Shown: in pieces, positions 50,243-58,466 of the stretch
How the letters are laid out: each line of letters begins with the position of its first letter
How positions within the stretch are numbered: position 1 is the stretch's first letter
DNA from: Pseudonocardia sp. DSM 110487
GTDB taxonomy: Bacteria > Actinomycetota > Actinomycetes > Mycobacteriales > Pseudonocardiaceae
Reading direction: 5' to 3'
Length of the DNA: 64,000 nucleotides
NCBI RefSeq assembly: GCF_019468565.1
Contig: NZ_CP080521.1
Span: forward strand, 7,006,001-7,070,000
Position numbers and translations under genes: made by a program
The notes under the pieces: generated by a model
The model's database searches: none
What the model saw: only the letters and a program-made list of their open reading frames with translations
What the model was told of the DNA's origin: nothing

Positions 50243-50276
50243 CTCTGACTCTAGTCAGAGATTTACCTGGAGGTAA
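50243..50276 (-). promoter_or_regulatory. Two adjacent palindromes and -10 element of the MarR-GNAT gene
   Basis: CTCTGACT/AGTCAGAG (50243-50260, 2-base centre) ends one base before the start codon; TTACCT/AGGTAA (50263-50276, 2-base centre) follows it. A TAGAGT hexamer (50248-50253, minus strand) sits inside the first palindrome, 6 bases before ATG 50241, giving a leaderless promoter that the dimer would cover. Confidence 0.7.
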
Positions 50277-50422
50277 CCCAATCGGCTGCATTTGCCGCAC
50301 GGTCTCCCGGCCGCCGCCACGAGCAAATCCCTTGCTCAGCCCGTCGAAGGGCCGCTTTCGGCACCGGCAATGCGACGATCCATCGCGTGGCACGAGCCAC
50401 GTGAGCAGCTCAAACTCCGCTC

Positions 50423-50680
50423 ATGACCTCCGGCCATGATGTGCCGCAGGTGCACTGCTGCTCGCACGACGAGTCCACGAGCTGCCACAGCAGCGCCACC
50501 ACGATCCGCGGCGACCATGCACACTGCTGCACGTTCGTAGAGATCACCCTCCGCCTGGGCACCGACCCCGCCGAACTGGCGGGAGCATGTCACCGCAGCG
50601 ACTGCCGCATCGACGACATGTTCGGGTGCCCCGCGTCGTCACTGGGCTGGGTGCCCGCACCGAGAGAGCCGGCCGACTGA
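50423..50680 (+). CDS. Tentative Cys/His-rich small protein
   Basis: An 85-residue ORF from ATG 50423 contains eight Cys and seven His, including HCCSHDESTSCH, HAHCCTF and CHRSDCR. No ribosome site precedes it and I know no family. It could encode a metal-binding peptide or be chance. Codon positions do not show the strong third-position GC bias of neighbouring genes. Confidence 0.25.
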   Translation: MTSGHDVPQVHCCSHDESTSCHSSATTIRGDHAHCCTFVEITLRLGTDPAELAGACHRSDCRIDDMFGCPASSLGWVPAPREPAD

Positions 50681-50718
50681 CCCGGTCCTGGGCCGGCGAT
50701 CGCGCCGCGCTGATCACC

Positions 50719-50790
50719 CACTTCACACACCGACTGTCCGCTTCACATAGGGCGGGCCCTGTGTGAAGCGGGTGCTGGGTGTGTGAAGTG
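50719..50790. repeat. Nested double hairpin with four CTTCACA half-sites
   Basis: Outer arms (50719-50731 and 50778-50790) are perfect over 13 bases. Inner arms (50738-50753 and 50756-50771) match over 16 bases with one wobble and a 2-base loop. The 6-base stretches between them form a symmetric internal loop. All four arms contain CTTCACA or its complement. It lies about 80 bases past the dienelactone hydrolase stop. Confidence 0.75.
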
Positions 50791-50870
50791 CGATCAGGTC
50801 GGGTGTCCGTCGCGTTGGCGACGAGCGCCTGACCAGAGAATCCAGCGGCCGCCCGCCGATGGTCGACAGC

Positions 50871-51767
50871 TCACGCGAGGTGGCGTCCGAACCAGTCGAG
50901 CACCTCCGCGTAGGCCTGCTCGGCGGCGCGCGCGTTGTACCGGGGGCCGGTGTCGTTGAAGAACGCGTGGTCGACGCCTTCGAAGGTGCGTATCCAGTAC
51001 GTCACCCCCGCGGCCCGCAACGCCGCCTCGGCGCGCTCCCGGCCCGCGTTCACCCGATCGTCAAGGCCGGCGAACATCGCGAGTACCGCCGCGGTGACCC
51101 CGCGGAAGTCGGGCTGCTCGGGCACCGGCCCGTAGAACGGGATGGCAGCGGCCAGCCTGGGTTCCCCGGCCTGCAGCAGCTGCCAGGTCATCCCGCCACC
51201 GAAGCAGAACCCGACCACACCGACCTTGCCGCCGGGCACGCGCCGCCCCAGCTCGTCGATGCCCGCACGCAGGTCGGCGAGCACCCCGTCGACCGGCGCG
51301 TCCGCCAGTGCGGTCGGCGCCTGGGCGGGATCGGTCAGCGCGGCCGTGCCGCCCCGTGCGGACAGCAGGTCGACGCACAACGCGCCGTACCCGGCCCCTG
51401 CCAGCCTCCCGACCAGGTCGGAGAAGTGGTCGGTCAGGCCGCGGTTCTCGTGGATCACCAGCAGAGCACCGAGCGGCCGCCCGCTCGCGGGGGCGGCCCA
51501 TGCGCCGATCAGCTCACCCGCCGGCCCGGCGAACCGGATCTCCTGTCCCGGGCCGACGCTCTGCGGTCGACCGGGCGGGTCGCCCGTCGGGCCAGGCACG
51601 CTCGCCGGCGGCGCCGCTGGCTCAGTGGCACAGGCGGCGAGCAGCGCGCTCGCCGCCGTGGCTCCGAGGCCGAGCAGCGCCAACCGGCGCAGGGCCTCCC
51701 GCCGGGTCAGCACACCGTCCGCGTAGTCCTCGGCGACCTCGCCGACGAGGTAGTCCCGCAGCGCCAT
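50871..51767 (-). CDS. Dienelactone hydrolase-family protein with Tat/lipoprotein-like signal
   Basis: The 298-residue alpha/beta hydrolase has an N-terminal segment with RREALRRLALLGLGATAASALLAAC (about 22-46, in parts), which looks like a twin-arginine or lipoprotein signal after a 20-residue leader. The DLH domain shows VIHENRGL near 105, the nucleophile elbow GFCFGGGMTW with Cys near 189 and HAFFND near 270. Cys-type nucleophile and His agree with the dienelactone hydrolase family. It follows the quinone oxidoreductase by 20 bases. Confidence 0.88.
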   Translation of the reverse strand: MALRDYLVGEVAEDYADGVLTRREALRRLALLGLGATAASALLAACATEPAAPPASVPGPTGDPPGRPQSVGPGQEIRFAGPAGELIGAWAAPASGRPLGALLVIHENRGLTDHFSDLVGRLAGAGYGALCVDLLSARGGTAALTDPAQAPTALADAPVDGVLADLRAGIDELGRRVPGGKVGVVGFCFGGGMTWQLLQAGEPRLAAAIPFYGPVPEQPDFRGVTAAVLAMFAGLDDRVNAGRERAEAALRAAGVTYWIRTFEGVDHAFFNDTGPRYNARAAEQAYAEVLDWFGRHLA

Positions 51768-51787
51768 CGACCCGAGAGTAGTGACTC

Positions 51788-52684
51788 CTATGGAATCCGC
51801 AGCACGATCTTGCCCCGAGCGTGCCCACCCTCGACGACGGCCAGCGCGCTGCCGGCCTCGTCGAACGGCCGCACCTCGGTGACGTTCGGATCGAGCGAGC
51901 CATCGGCGACGAGTCGAGCAACAGCGGCGAGCCGCTCCCCGCTGCGGACCCGCTCCACGGGGCGCCCGCCGAGCGCCGCGACGCCCGCGTGGTCGGCCGC
52001 GGAGAGGATCACCCGAGCGTTCCCGTCGAGGTTCGCGACCGCGCCGCGCAGCGCGTCACCGCCGACGAGGTCGAGCACCGCATCGACCCGTCCCGGCACC
52101 GGCGCGCCGGGCGCGAGCGGGGCGGCCCCCAGCCCGGCCAGCAGCTCGTGCTTGCCATGGCTCGCGATGCCCACCACCTCGACCCCACGGGACCGGAAGA
52201 GCTGCACCGCCGCCAGCCCGACGCCACCGCCCGCCCCGACCACCAGCAGCGTCGCGGCCGGCGGAAGGGCGAGCTGGACCAGCGCGTCGTACGCCGTCGC
52301 CGCGGCGACCGGCAGCACCGCCGCGTCGGTGACAGCGACCTCGGACGGGCGGAGCGCGGCGAACGACACCGGCACGCGCGCGAACTCCGCCCACCCGCCC
52401 GCCGAGCCGACCGTGCCGCCGAAGACCTCGTCGCCGGGCGCGAAGCCCGACATCCCCGCGCCGAGCCGCTCCACCGTGCCTGCGACCTCGCGGCCGAGCG
52501 CCACCGGCGGTTCGAGGGGCAGGTCGGCGCGGCGCAGCCCAGCCCGCACCTTCCAGTCGGCGGGGTTCACCCCCGACGCCGCGACGCGCACGAGGAGCTC
52601 GCCCGGCCCTGGCTCGGGCACCGGGAGGTCGAGGAACGCCTCCGTCTCCGCACCGCCGTACCGGGTGAATCCGTATGCCTTCAT
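51788..52684 (-). CDS. Zinc-independent NADP-dependent quinone oxidoreductase-like MDR protein
   Basis: The 298-residue medium-chain reductase has the GroES-like start (KAYGFTRYGGAEAFLDLPVPEPGPGELLVRV in parts) and the NADP loop VVGAGGGVGLAAVQLF near residue 148. The zinc-ligand Cys residues of alcohol dehydrogenases are absent, as in quinone reductases and enoyl reductases. ATG 52684 is chosen over an ATG 9 bases upstream because the family starts MKAY. It precedes the hydrolase on the same strand, probably one operon. Confidence 0.9.
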   Translation of the reverse strand: MKAYGFTRYGGAETEAFLDLPVPEPGPGELLVRVAASGVNPADWKVRAGLRRADLPLEPPVALGREVAGTVERLGAGMSGFAPGDEVFGGTVGSAGGWAEFARVPVSFAALRPSEVAVTDAAVLPVAAATAYDALVQLALPPAATLLVVGAGGGVGLAAVQLFRSRGVEVVGIASHGKHELLAGLGAAPLAPGAPVPGRVDAVLDLVGGDALRGAVANLDGNARVILSAADHAGVAALGGRPVERVRSGERLAAVARLVADGSLDPNVTEVRPFDEAGSALAVVEGGHARGKIVLRIP

Positions 52685-52747
52685 GCGGATCATTCAATCG
52701 CGTCACGGGGCGCGTAACGGAGGCACGGCGGCGGACGAGCGTCCGAC

Positions 52748-53113
52748 ATGCCGACGATCGCACTCGCCTTTCCCATCCCACCCGAGAAGTACGAGACCTG
52801 GCGCGCGGCCATCACGTCCCTCGCCGGCGAGCGCCGCGCCGAGTACGACGCCTCGCGACGCCGTCTGGGGGTCGAGCGCTCGAGGACCTGGGTGCAGCAG
52901 ACGCCGCACGGCCCGGTCGAGATCCTCGTCGTCGACGTCGCCGACCCGGCACAGTACTTCCACGGGCTGGCGACCTCGCAGGAGCCGTTCGACGTCGACT
53001 TCCGGGCGTTCATCCAGGACGTCTACGGCTTCGACCTCAGCCAGCCCCTGCCGATGCCGCTGCCCGAGCTGCTGCTGGACTCGACGCCCGCGGCCACGTC
53101 GGTCGGCCCCTGA
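52748..53113 (+). CDS. Small protein of probable ferredoxin-like (dimeric alpha/beta) fold
   Basis: I do not recognise a named family with confidence. The 121-residue protein starts IALAFPIPPEKYETWRAAITSLAGERRAEYDASRRRLGV, continues TWVQQTPHGPVEILVVDVADPAQYFHGLATS and ends in a Pro/Leu-rich tail. This pattern of strand, helix, strand resembles ABM- or DUF6176-like proteins. It is divergent from the quinone oxidoreductase with 63 bases between starts. Confidence 0.55.
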   Translation: MPTIALAFPIPPEKYETWRAAITSLAGERRAEYDASRRRLGVERSRTWVQQTPHGPVEILVVDVADPAQYFHGLATSQEPFDVDFRAFIQDVYGFDLSQPLPMPLPELLLDSTPAATSVGP

Positions 53114-53261
53114 TTGGAGTAGCCCCCAGCTTGGGGTTAACTGGAGTGCGCGGCCTGCTCACCCGTCCAGGCCACACATCTCCCCCGCTGCCCGGTCCTA
53201 GACTTCGACGGCCGCCTTTTCGCGCGTTCCCACGCAACGGCGCGCTCCCCGGGGAGGGCTC

Positions 53262-55412
53262 ATGTACGGAAGCGTTCCGTGCAGCGCGGACGCCGAGCCG
53301 ATCGAACGGGAACCGTCGCGGGCGTCGGCGAGCCCGACACCGGCGGCCGCCGCGCACATCGGGTCCCGACGCGCCGCCGCACCCAGGATCGGCAGGGGTG
53401 TCCCGATCGACAGCGCCGAGATCCCCGATACCCGCGTGATCCGGAACGCGGCCGGCGCGCCGGCCGACGTGCCCCGCACGATTCCGGTCGCCGACGGCCT
53501 GGACGATCCGCGGCTGCGCGACCTCGACGAGACCCTGCGCCGCTTCATGGCCGAGTCCGAGGCGGCCGGAACCACCGGGCCCGCCGTGGTTCGCCTCGCC
53601 GCGCTGCTGCTCGGTGTCGCGGCGAAGGACGCGACGCAGGTCGAGCTCGTCGCGGGCGCCGCCCTCGCGGGAATGCGGGCACGGCTGCGTGGCGAATCGC
53701 GAGGCGCTGCCGCCCTGCCGCGGCCGCTGGTCGCGCTGCTCGACCAGGCCGCGCTCGCATGGCGGACCACGTCCGACGCCGATTTCTGGCAGACCATGGC
53801 CGCCACGGCTGCTCGCCCGGACGGGATGTCCCACGTGCGGCACCGGCGCGAACTGGCGGCGTGGCTCGGCGTCATCGCCGAGCTCGGCGGACCCGACGTG
53901 CCCCGATGGGTGTGGACCACCGCGGCCGAGAAGGCCGATCTGGTCGACGCTCTCGTCATATCGGGCAGCGGCGCCGCCGAGCCCGTGCAGACGATCATCG
54001 ACCGGCTCAGGACGCTGACCCGCGGCCCGGATCGGCCGCCGCGTACCGTCGCCGCGGGGCTCGCCCAGATGGCGGTGGCCGCGCTGGACGGGGTCACGGC
54101 TGCGCCACCACCTGATCGGAGGGGCGCCGTGATGCTCCGGGAGCGAGCATCCGGGCCGAACGCCGTGGCGCGCGAGGCCCTGCGGGGCACCGCGCACGCC
54201 CTCGTCTCGCTCGATGACGGCACCCCCGACCGGCTGGCCGCCCACCTGTTCCGCTCCCGGCTCTCCGCGCTGTACGTCGACGTGCGCGAGCAGCTGCGCC
54301 AGTACGCGCCGAGGTCCGACGCCGACCTGCCCGGCGCCGAGCGCCATCGCAGGCTCATGGAGGTTCTCGGGCCGCTCGACGCGGCCCTCGTCGCTGCGCT
54401 CGACCGGTGGAGCGCGACGCTCGCCGGCGGGTCCGCCGATGCGCGCCTATACGTGGACGTGGCGCGCGACGCACACGCCGCGATCGGGGCCGTCCTGCGC
54501 CGGATGGGCCGGGCAACCGACCCGGTCGATCCCGACAGGCTGCTCTTCCCCGCCAGGAGCCCTGAGCAGGTCCGCGTCGCCTGTGTCGTCCGGATGGTGG
54601 GGATCGAGCTCGGGCTGGAAGCGGGCGAGGTCCTGCTCGGCGATGTCGCACCACCCGGTGATCCCCTCGCCGGTCTGCGCCATCGGCTCGCGGAGATGCG
54701 CGAGGACCAGAGGCGGCTCACGTCCGAGCGCGACGCCCGCATGCAGGGGCCCCTGCTCGCCACGATCGCGCTCCGCCCCAAGTACCTGGCCGCGCTCGGT
54801 GGCACCACCGTCAAGGCACTCACCGCCGCCGCCCGCTCCTTCGACACCGCGGCCATGGCGGCACCACCGGATCCCGTCGCGCTGGAGGCGGCCGCCGACG
54901 AACTGATCGAGGCGGCGCGGCAGGCCCGCAGGGCGGGCGCCGCGCTGCGCGAGTTCGACCGCCAGGAGGTCGTGCACCTCGCCGACCTGCTCCAGGAGAT
55001 CGTCGCCGAGCAGCTGGCGCGGTGGCCGGACCGACTCGCCGCGAAGGGCGCCGCGCTGCGGGCCGCGATCCCCACGCTCCCGGTCCCGGCCGCGGGCGTG
55101 AGCCTGGACCGGTTCTGGGGCGAGCAGAAGGCCGAGGTGCTGGCGACGCTCCCCACGCTCATCGCGACGCAGGTCAGCGACGCGATGGGCCTCCACCTCG
55201 GCACGGAGCTCGGCAGGCTGAGCGCGCTCGTGCCGGCCCGTGACGAGGCGGCGACGGCGGAGCAGGCGTGGACGGTGCTGCGGATCCTGCGCGCCTACAA
55301 GGCCATCGCGTCCCGGCTGCCGGTCAGCCGGGCCGACGCCAAGGCCCGGCTGCACGCCGCGCTCGACGCGGTGGCCCTCTCGGTACTGCGCCTGCTACCG
55401 CCTCCGCCTTGA
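53262..55412 (+). CDS. Large orphan protein, mostly helical, 716 residues
   Basis: I do not recognise any domain. There is no signal peptide, transmembrane segment or P-loop. The first 75 residues are low complexity (Ala, Pro, Arg, Ser). The rest is Ala/Arg/Leu-rich and predicted helical, with no Cys after residue 7 except one near 440 (ACVVRMVG). It has the base composition and codon bias of a real gene, and ATG 53262 follows GGGGAGGG. A TAGACT -10 hexamer lies at 53199-53204. It is transcribed alone and is followed by a long inverted repeat. Confidence 0.75.
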   Translation: MYGSVPCSADAEPIEREPSRASASPTPAAAAHIGSRRAAAPRIGRGVPIDSAEIPDTRVIRNAAGAPADVPRTIPVADGLDDPRLRDLDETLRRFMAESEAAGTTGPAVVRLAALLLGVAAKDATQVELVAGAALAGMRARLRGESRGAAALPRPLVALLDQAALAWRTTSDADFWQTMAATAARPDGMSHVRHRRELAAWLGVIAELGGPDVPRWVWTTAAEKADLVDALVISGSGAAEPVQTIIDRLRTLTRGPDRPPRTVAAGLAQMAVAALDGVTAAPPPDRRGAVMLRERASGPNAVAREALRGTAHALVSLDDGTPDRLAAHLFRSRLSALYVDVREQLRQYAPRSDADLPGAERHRRLMEVLGPLDAALVAALDRWSATLAGGSADARLYVDVARDAHAAIGAVLRRMGRATDPVDPDRLLFPARSPEQVRVACVVRMVGIELGLEAGEVLLGDVAPPGDPLAGLRHRLAEMREDQRRLTSERDARMQGPLLATIALRPKYLAALGGTTVKALTAAARSFDTAAMAAPPDPVALEAAADELIEAARQARRAGAALREFDRQEVVHLADLLQEIVAEQLARWPDRLAAKGAALRAAIPTLPVPAAGVSLDRFWGEQKAEVLATLPTLIATQVSDAMGLHLGTELGRLSALVPARDEAATAEQAWTVLRILRAYKAIASRLPVSRADAKARLHAALDAVALSVLRLLPPPP

Positions 55413-55417
55413 GACGC

Positions 55418-55536
55418 TGGTCGAGTAGCGGAGGCGCCCTGGCGCCGTAGCGTATCGAGACCCCTCTGCTGCTGAGGTGAGCCTGGGGTGTGGTCTCGAT
55501 ACGGGCCGGCGCTGGGGCGCCGGCCCTACTCGACCA
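55418..55536. repeat. Inverted pair of the widespread actinobacterial TGGTCGAGTAG..GTATCGAGACC repeat
   Basis: A 45-base element (55418-55462) beginning TGGTCGAGTAG and ending CGTATCGAGACC is repeated in inverted orientation at 55492-55536, with 29 bases between. Each copy also has an internal GC hairpin. Elements with these ends are common between genes in actinobacteria. Here the pair lies between two convergent genes and may terminate both. Confidence 0.8.
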
Positions 55537-55552
55537 CCGGGACGCGGCTCGC

Positions 55553-55939
55553 TCAGAACATCCCGTGCGGGTTCGCCGGCGCGTCGGGAACCGGCTGCAC
55601 GACGTCCCAGTGCTCGGCGATCAGGCCGTCCTGGATGCGCAGGATGTCGACGGCGGCGACCTCGCCCGCCGGAAGGGCGATGCGGTTGTGCACCGCGACG
55701 AGCGGATCGTCGGCGATGACGCGCCGGACGTCCGTTCCGGCCTCGAGCAGCGCCTTTCCCGCGGGCGTGCGGAAGAAGTCCGCGAAGGCCTCGCGCCCGG
55801 TGGCCTTCGCGGGATCGTGCGGAACCCTGGGGTTGTGCGAGACGAAGTCGGGGTGGAGCAGCGCGAGCCCGCCGTCGAGATCGCCTGCGTCGAGCCGCGT
55901 GAAGAGCTCCAGCACCAGCTTCCGGTTGAAGTCGGTCAT
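55553..55939 (-). CDS. SnoaL-like polyketide cyclase/ester-cyclase family protein
   Basis: The 128-residue protein has the NTF2-like fold seen in SnoaL proteins: LVLELFTRLDAGDLDGGLALLHPDFVSHNPRVP, then GREAFADFF and VAAVDILRIQDGLIAEHWDVVQPVP. The last motif, with His and Asp, is the usual catalytic region. ATG 55939 follows GAGGAGGAAAC. It is divergent from an ECF41 sigma gene, whose C-terminal domain has the same fold. Confidence 0.86.
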   Translation of the reverse strand: MTDFNRKLVLELFTRLDAGDLDGGLALLHPDFVSHNPRVPHDPAKATGREAFADFFRTPAGKALLEAGTDVRRVIADDPLVAVHNRIALPAGEVAAVDILRIQDGLIAEHWDVVQPVPDAPANPHGMF

Positions 55940-56011
55940 GTTTCCTCCTCGGGTTTCGCCCATACGACGCGGCGCGGCGCCCGAACGTCACACGGTGGTA
56001 GACGTCGGTGT

Positions 56012-56878
56012 GTGACGAGCGACCCGGTCTTCGAGGTCCACCGGCAGGTGCTGTTCGGGGCGGCGTACCGGATGCTCGGCACCAGGGCCGACGCGGAGGA
56101 CGTGCTGCAGGAGGCGTGGCTGCGCTGGAACCGGGCCGACCGCGACGAGGTGGACGAGCCGCGTGCCTACCTGTTCCGGCTGGTCACCCGCCTCGCGCTC
56201 GACCAGCTGCGGCGGGTGAAGGCCCGGCGAGAGGCGTACGTCGGCCCGTGGCTGCCCGAGCCACTCCTCACCTCGCCGGGCGCCGAGGAGCGCGCCGAGC
56301 TGGCCGAGACGCTCTCCATGGGCATGCTCGTCGTGCTGGAGACGCTCGCCCCGGTCGAGCGGGCCGTGTTCGTCCTGCGGGAGGCGTTCGGGTTCTCCCA
56401 CGCCGAGATCGCGGAGATGACCGGTCGCACGGAGCGGGCCGTCCGGCAGCTCGCCTACCGGGCGCGCCGGCACGTCGATGCCCGGCGGCCGCGCCGGGAC
56501 ACCACGCCCGGGGAGCACCGCGAGGTGACGGAGCGCTTCCTGGCCGCGGCGATCGGCGGTGACCTCGCGGCGCTCCTGTCCGTCCTCGCCCCCGACGTCA
56601 CGTTCGTCGCCGACGCCGACGGCAGGTCGGAGACGCCCCGGCAGCCCGTCCGCGGGGCCCGGGAGGTGGCCGAGTACCTGGTCTCCGTCGTCCCGTTCTG
56701 GCCACCGCGCCTCGACGCCGAGCTCACCCCGGTGAACGGTGGTCCGGGCGCGTTCATCACCACGGGCGGACGACCGTTCATGGTCTTCTCGTTCGACATC
56801 GACCGGAACGGCCGGCTGCGGGAGATCGACGTGGTGCTCAACCCCGACAAGCTCCCCGCGGTGCAGGTACAGCGATGA
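56012..56878 (+). CDS. sigJ: ECF41-type RNA polymerase sigma factor (SigJ-like)
   Basis: The 288-residue sigma factor has region 2 (AYRMLGTRADAEDVLQEAWLRW near 15-36), a linker with the ECF41 motif WLPEPLL near 79, region 4 (VFVLREAFGFSHAEIAEMTGRTERAVRQLAYRAR near 120-153) and a fused SnoaL-like domain (about 170-285) ending NPDKLPAV. In ECF41 the C-terminal domain acts as a built-in regulator in place of a separate anti-sigma factor. GTG 56012 is the first start that gives a complete region 2. Confidence 0.92.
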   Translation: MTSDPVFEVHRQVLFGAAYRMLGTRADAEDVLQEAWLRWNRADRDEVDEPRAYLFRLVTRLALDQLRRVKARREAYVGPWLPEPLLTSPGAEERAELAETLSMGMLVVLETLAPVERAVFVLREAFGFSHAEIAEMTGRTERAVRQLAYRARRHVDARRPRRDTTPGEHREVTERFLAAAIGGDLAALLSVLAPDVTFVADADGRSETPRQPVRGAREVAEYLVSVVPFWPPRLDAELTPVNGGPGAFITTGGRPFMVFSFDIDRNGRLREIDVVLNPDKLPAVQVQR

Positions 56879-56938
56879 TTCCGGGCGGCCGCGTGCGACT
56901 CCCCTCCTGACCGGCTCCACCGACCGAAGGAGAACACG

Positions 56939-57736
56939 ATGCCGACCCTCACCGTCCCTGGCGCCCACCTGCACTACGAGGTGCGGGGCTCCGGCCCGCT
57001 CGTGGTGCTCGCGGGCGCCCCGATGGACGCGGCGGCGCTCGCCCCGCTCGCCGACCTGCTCGCGAGCGATCACACCGTGGTCACCACCGACCCGCGGGGC
57101 ATCAACCGCAGCCGGCTCGACGACCCGGGTCAGGACTCCACCCCCGAGCTGCGGGCCGACGATCTCGCCCGCCTCATCGCCCACGTCGACGCCGGACCGG
57201 CCACGGTGTTCGGCTCCAGCGGCGGCGCGGTCACGGCGCTCGCCCTCGTGCAGTCCCGCCCGGAGCTCGTGCGCAGGATCATCGCGCACGAGCCGCCCTT
57301 CTACGCGCTGCTGGACGACCGCGAGCAGCTCGCCGCGCGGACCGACGACCTCATCGCCACCCACCTGTCGGGCGACGTGATCGGCGCGTGGAAGAAGTTC
57401 ATGGATCTGACGGGTTTCGTGCTGCCGGACGGCGCGGTCGAGCAGATGTTCGGCGGTGAACGCGACCCGCAGGCCGTCGCCGACGAACGGCGCTGGTTCG
57501 CTCACGAGATGCGCGGCACCAGCTCATGGCAGCCCGATCTCGAGGCGCTGCGCGCGGCGGCGCCCCGGATCGTCATCGGGATCGGCGACGAGTCGGCAGG
57601 CCAGCACTGCGACCGGACCTCACGCGCGCTCGCCGGTGCCCTCGACGAGGAGCCGGTGATGTTCCCCGGCGGCCACATCGGGTTCGCCGACGACCCCGAG
57701 CGCTTCGCGCCCAGCCTCCGCTCAGTCCTGGAATAG
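56939..57736 (+). CDS. Alpha/beta hydrolase
   Basis: The 265-residue enzyme has the fold signatures: LHYEVRGSGPLVVLAGAP with the oxyanion region, TDPRGINRSRLD, the nucleophile elbow VFGSSGGAV (Ser about 95) and the catalytic His in PGGHIGF (about 243). It is 60 bases downstream of the sigma factor gene and probably cotranscribed with it, after GAAGGAG. Substrate unknown. Its last 15 bases overlap the end of the convergent DUF899 gene. Confidence 0.9.
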   Translation: MPTLTVPGAHLHYEVRGSGPLVVLAGAPMDAAALAPLADLLASDHTVVTTDPRGINRSRLDDPGQDSTPELRADDLARLIAHVDAGPATVFGSSGGAVTALALVQSRPELVRRIIAHEPPFYALLDDREQLAARTDDLIATHLSGDVIGAWKKFMDLTGFVLPDGAVEQMFGGERDPQAVADERRWFAHEMRGTSSWQPDLEALRAAAPRIVIGIGDESAGQHCDRTSRALAGALDEEPVMFPGGHIGFADDPERFAPSLRSVLE

Positions 57737-58453
57737 CCCCGACTCCACGGCCCGGCGAACCTGCGCCTCGCCCGCGGTCGGCACCCCGGTGTCGCCGTAC
57801 GCGTCGTGCCAGTTCCACCACTCGTACGGCTTGGTCTGCGGGTATCCCTCCGGCGAGTCCTCCCACTCCTCCTGGCGGCCGAGCGCGGTCATGTCGAGGT
57901 AGGCCCACGGGGTCCCCAACGCCTCGTCGCCCCGGTTGTTGATGAAGTACGTACGGAACACGCGATCGCCGTCGCGGATGAATGCGTTGGTGCCGTGCCA
58001 CTGGTCGACGCCGAAGTCGGCGTCGAAGCCGTCGGTCATCGTGTACCAGGGCATCTTCCAGCCCATGCGCGCCTTCACGCGCTCGATGTCCGCCTGCGGC
58101 GCGCGCGACACGTTGGCGAACGTGGTGTCGCGCGCGTTCAGGTGGGCGACGTCGGCCACCTGGTCGGCCATGATCGAGCAGCCGACGCACGCGTGGTCGG
58201 GCCAGCCGTGCACGCCGGGCTCGAAGAAGGCCCGGTAGACGATCAGCTGGCGGCGACCCTCGAACAGGTCGAGCAGGCTCACCCTGCCTCGAGGCCCCTC
58301 GAACACGTACTCCTTCTCCACCGCCAGCCACGGCATCCGCCTGCGCTCCGCGGCCAGCGCGTCGCGGGCGCGCGTCAGCTCCTTCTCCTTCACGAGCAGC
58401 TGCGCGTGAGCGGCGTCCCATTCGTCCTTCGAGACGACCGGTGGTGTCTTCAT
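57722..58453 (-). CDS. DUF899 family, thioredoxin-like protein (second copy)
   Basis: The 243-residue paralogue of the protein at 18121-18861 shows ERRRMPWLAVEKEYVFEG, LIVYRAFFEPG, a CVGC pair near residue 90 and EEWEDSPEGYPQ near the end. The shared positions include the CxxC and the C-terminal EDSP motif. It is the third gene of an SRPBCC-ArsR-DUF899 group on the minus strand, 13 bases after arsR, so it is likely repressed by ArsR. Confidence 0.88.
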   Translation of the reverse strand: MKTPPVVSKDEWDAAHAQLLVKEKELTRARDALAAERRRMPWLAVEKEYVFEGPRGRVSLLDLFEGRRQLIVYRAFFEPGVHGWPDHACVGCSIMADQVADVAHLNARDTTFANVSRAPQADIERVKARMGWKMPWYTMTDGFDADFGVDQWHGTNAFIRDGDRVFRTYFINNRGDEALGTPWAYLDMTALGRQEEWEDSPEGYPQTKPYEWWNWHDAYGDTGVPTAGEAQVRRAVESGLFQD

Positions 58454-58466
58454 CGTTGGTGCCCCT

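Larger units (their letters stand above)
50242..50870. other. 629-base interval: operator region, tentative small ORF and nested hairpin
   Basis: The interval contains the MarR-GNAT promoter at its left, a tentative Cys-rich ORF in the middle and a nested hairpin at 50719-50790. Otherwise no gene is supported. The sequence around 50300-50420 shows nothing recognisable. Confidence 0.5.

Noticed and set aside
53198..55204. A minus-strand open frame of 668 codons opposite the orphan protein
   Set aside because: Composition (Ser/Arg/Ala) is that of an antisense frame, and the plus-strand gene has a ribosome site and a promoter. As the plus-strand protein is itself unrecognised, this choice is less certain than the others.
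55985..56008. An ECF41-type promoter (GTCACA and CGTC) before the sigma gene
   Set aside because: Both elements are present but only 10 bases apart, less than the 16-18 expected for this class.
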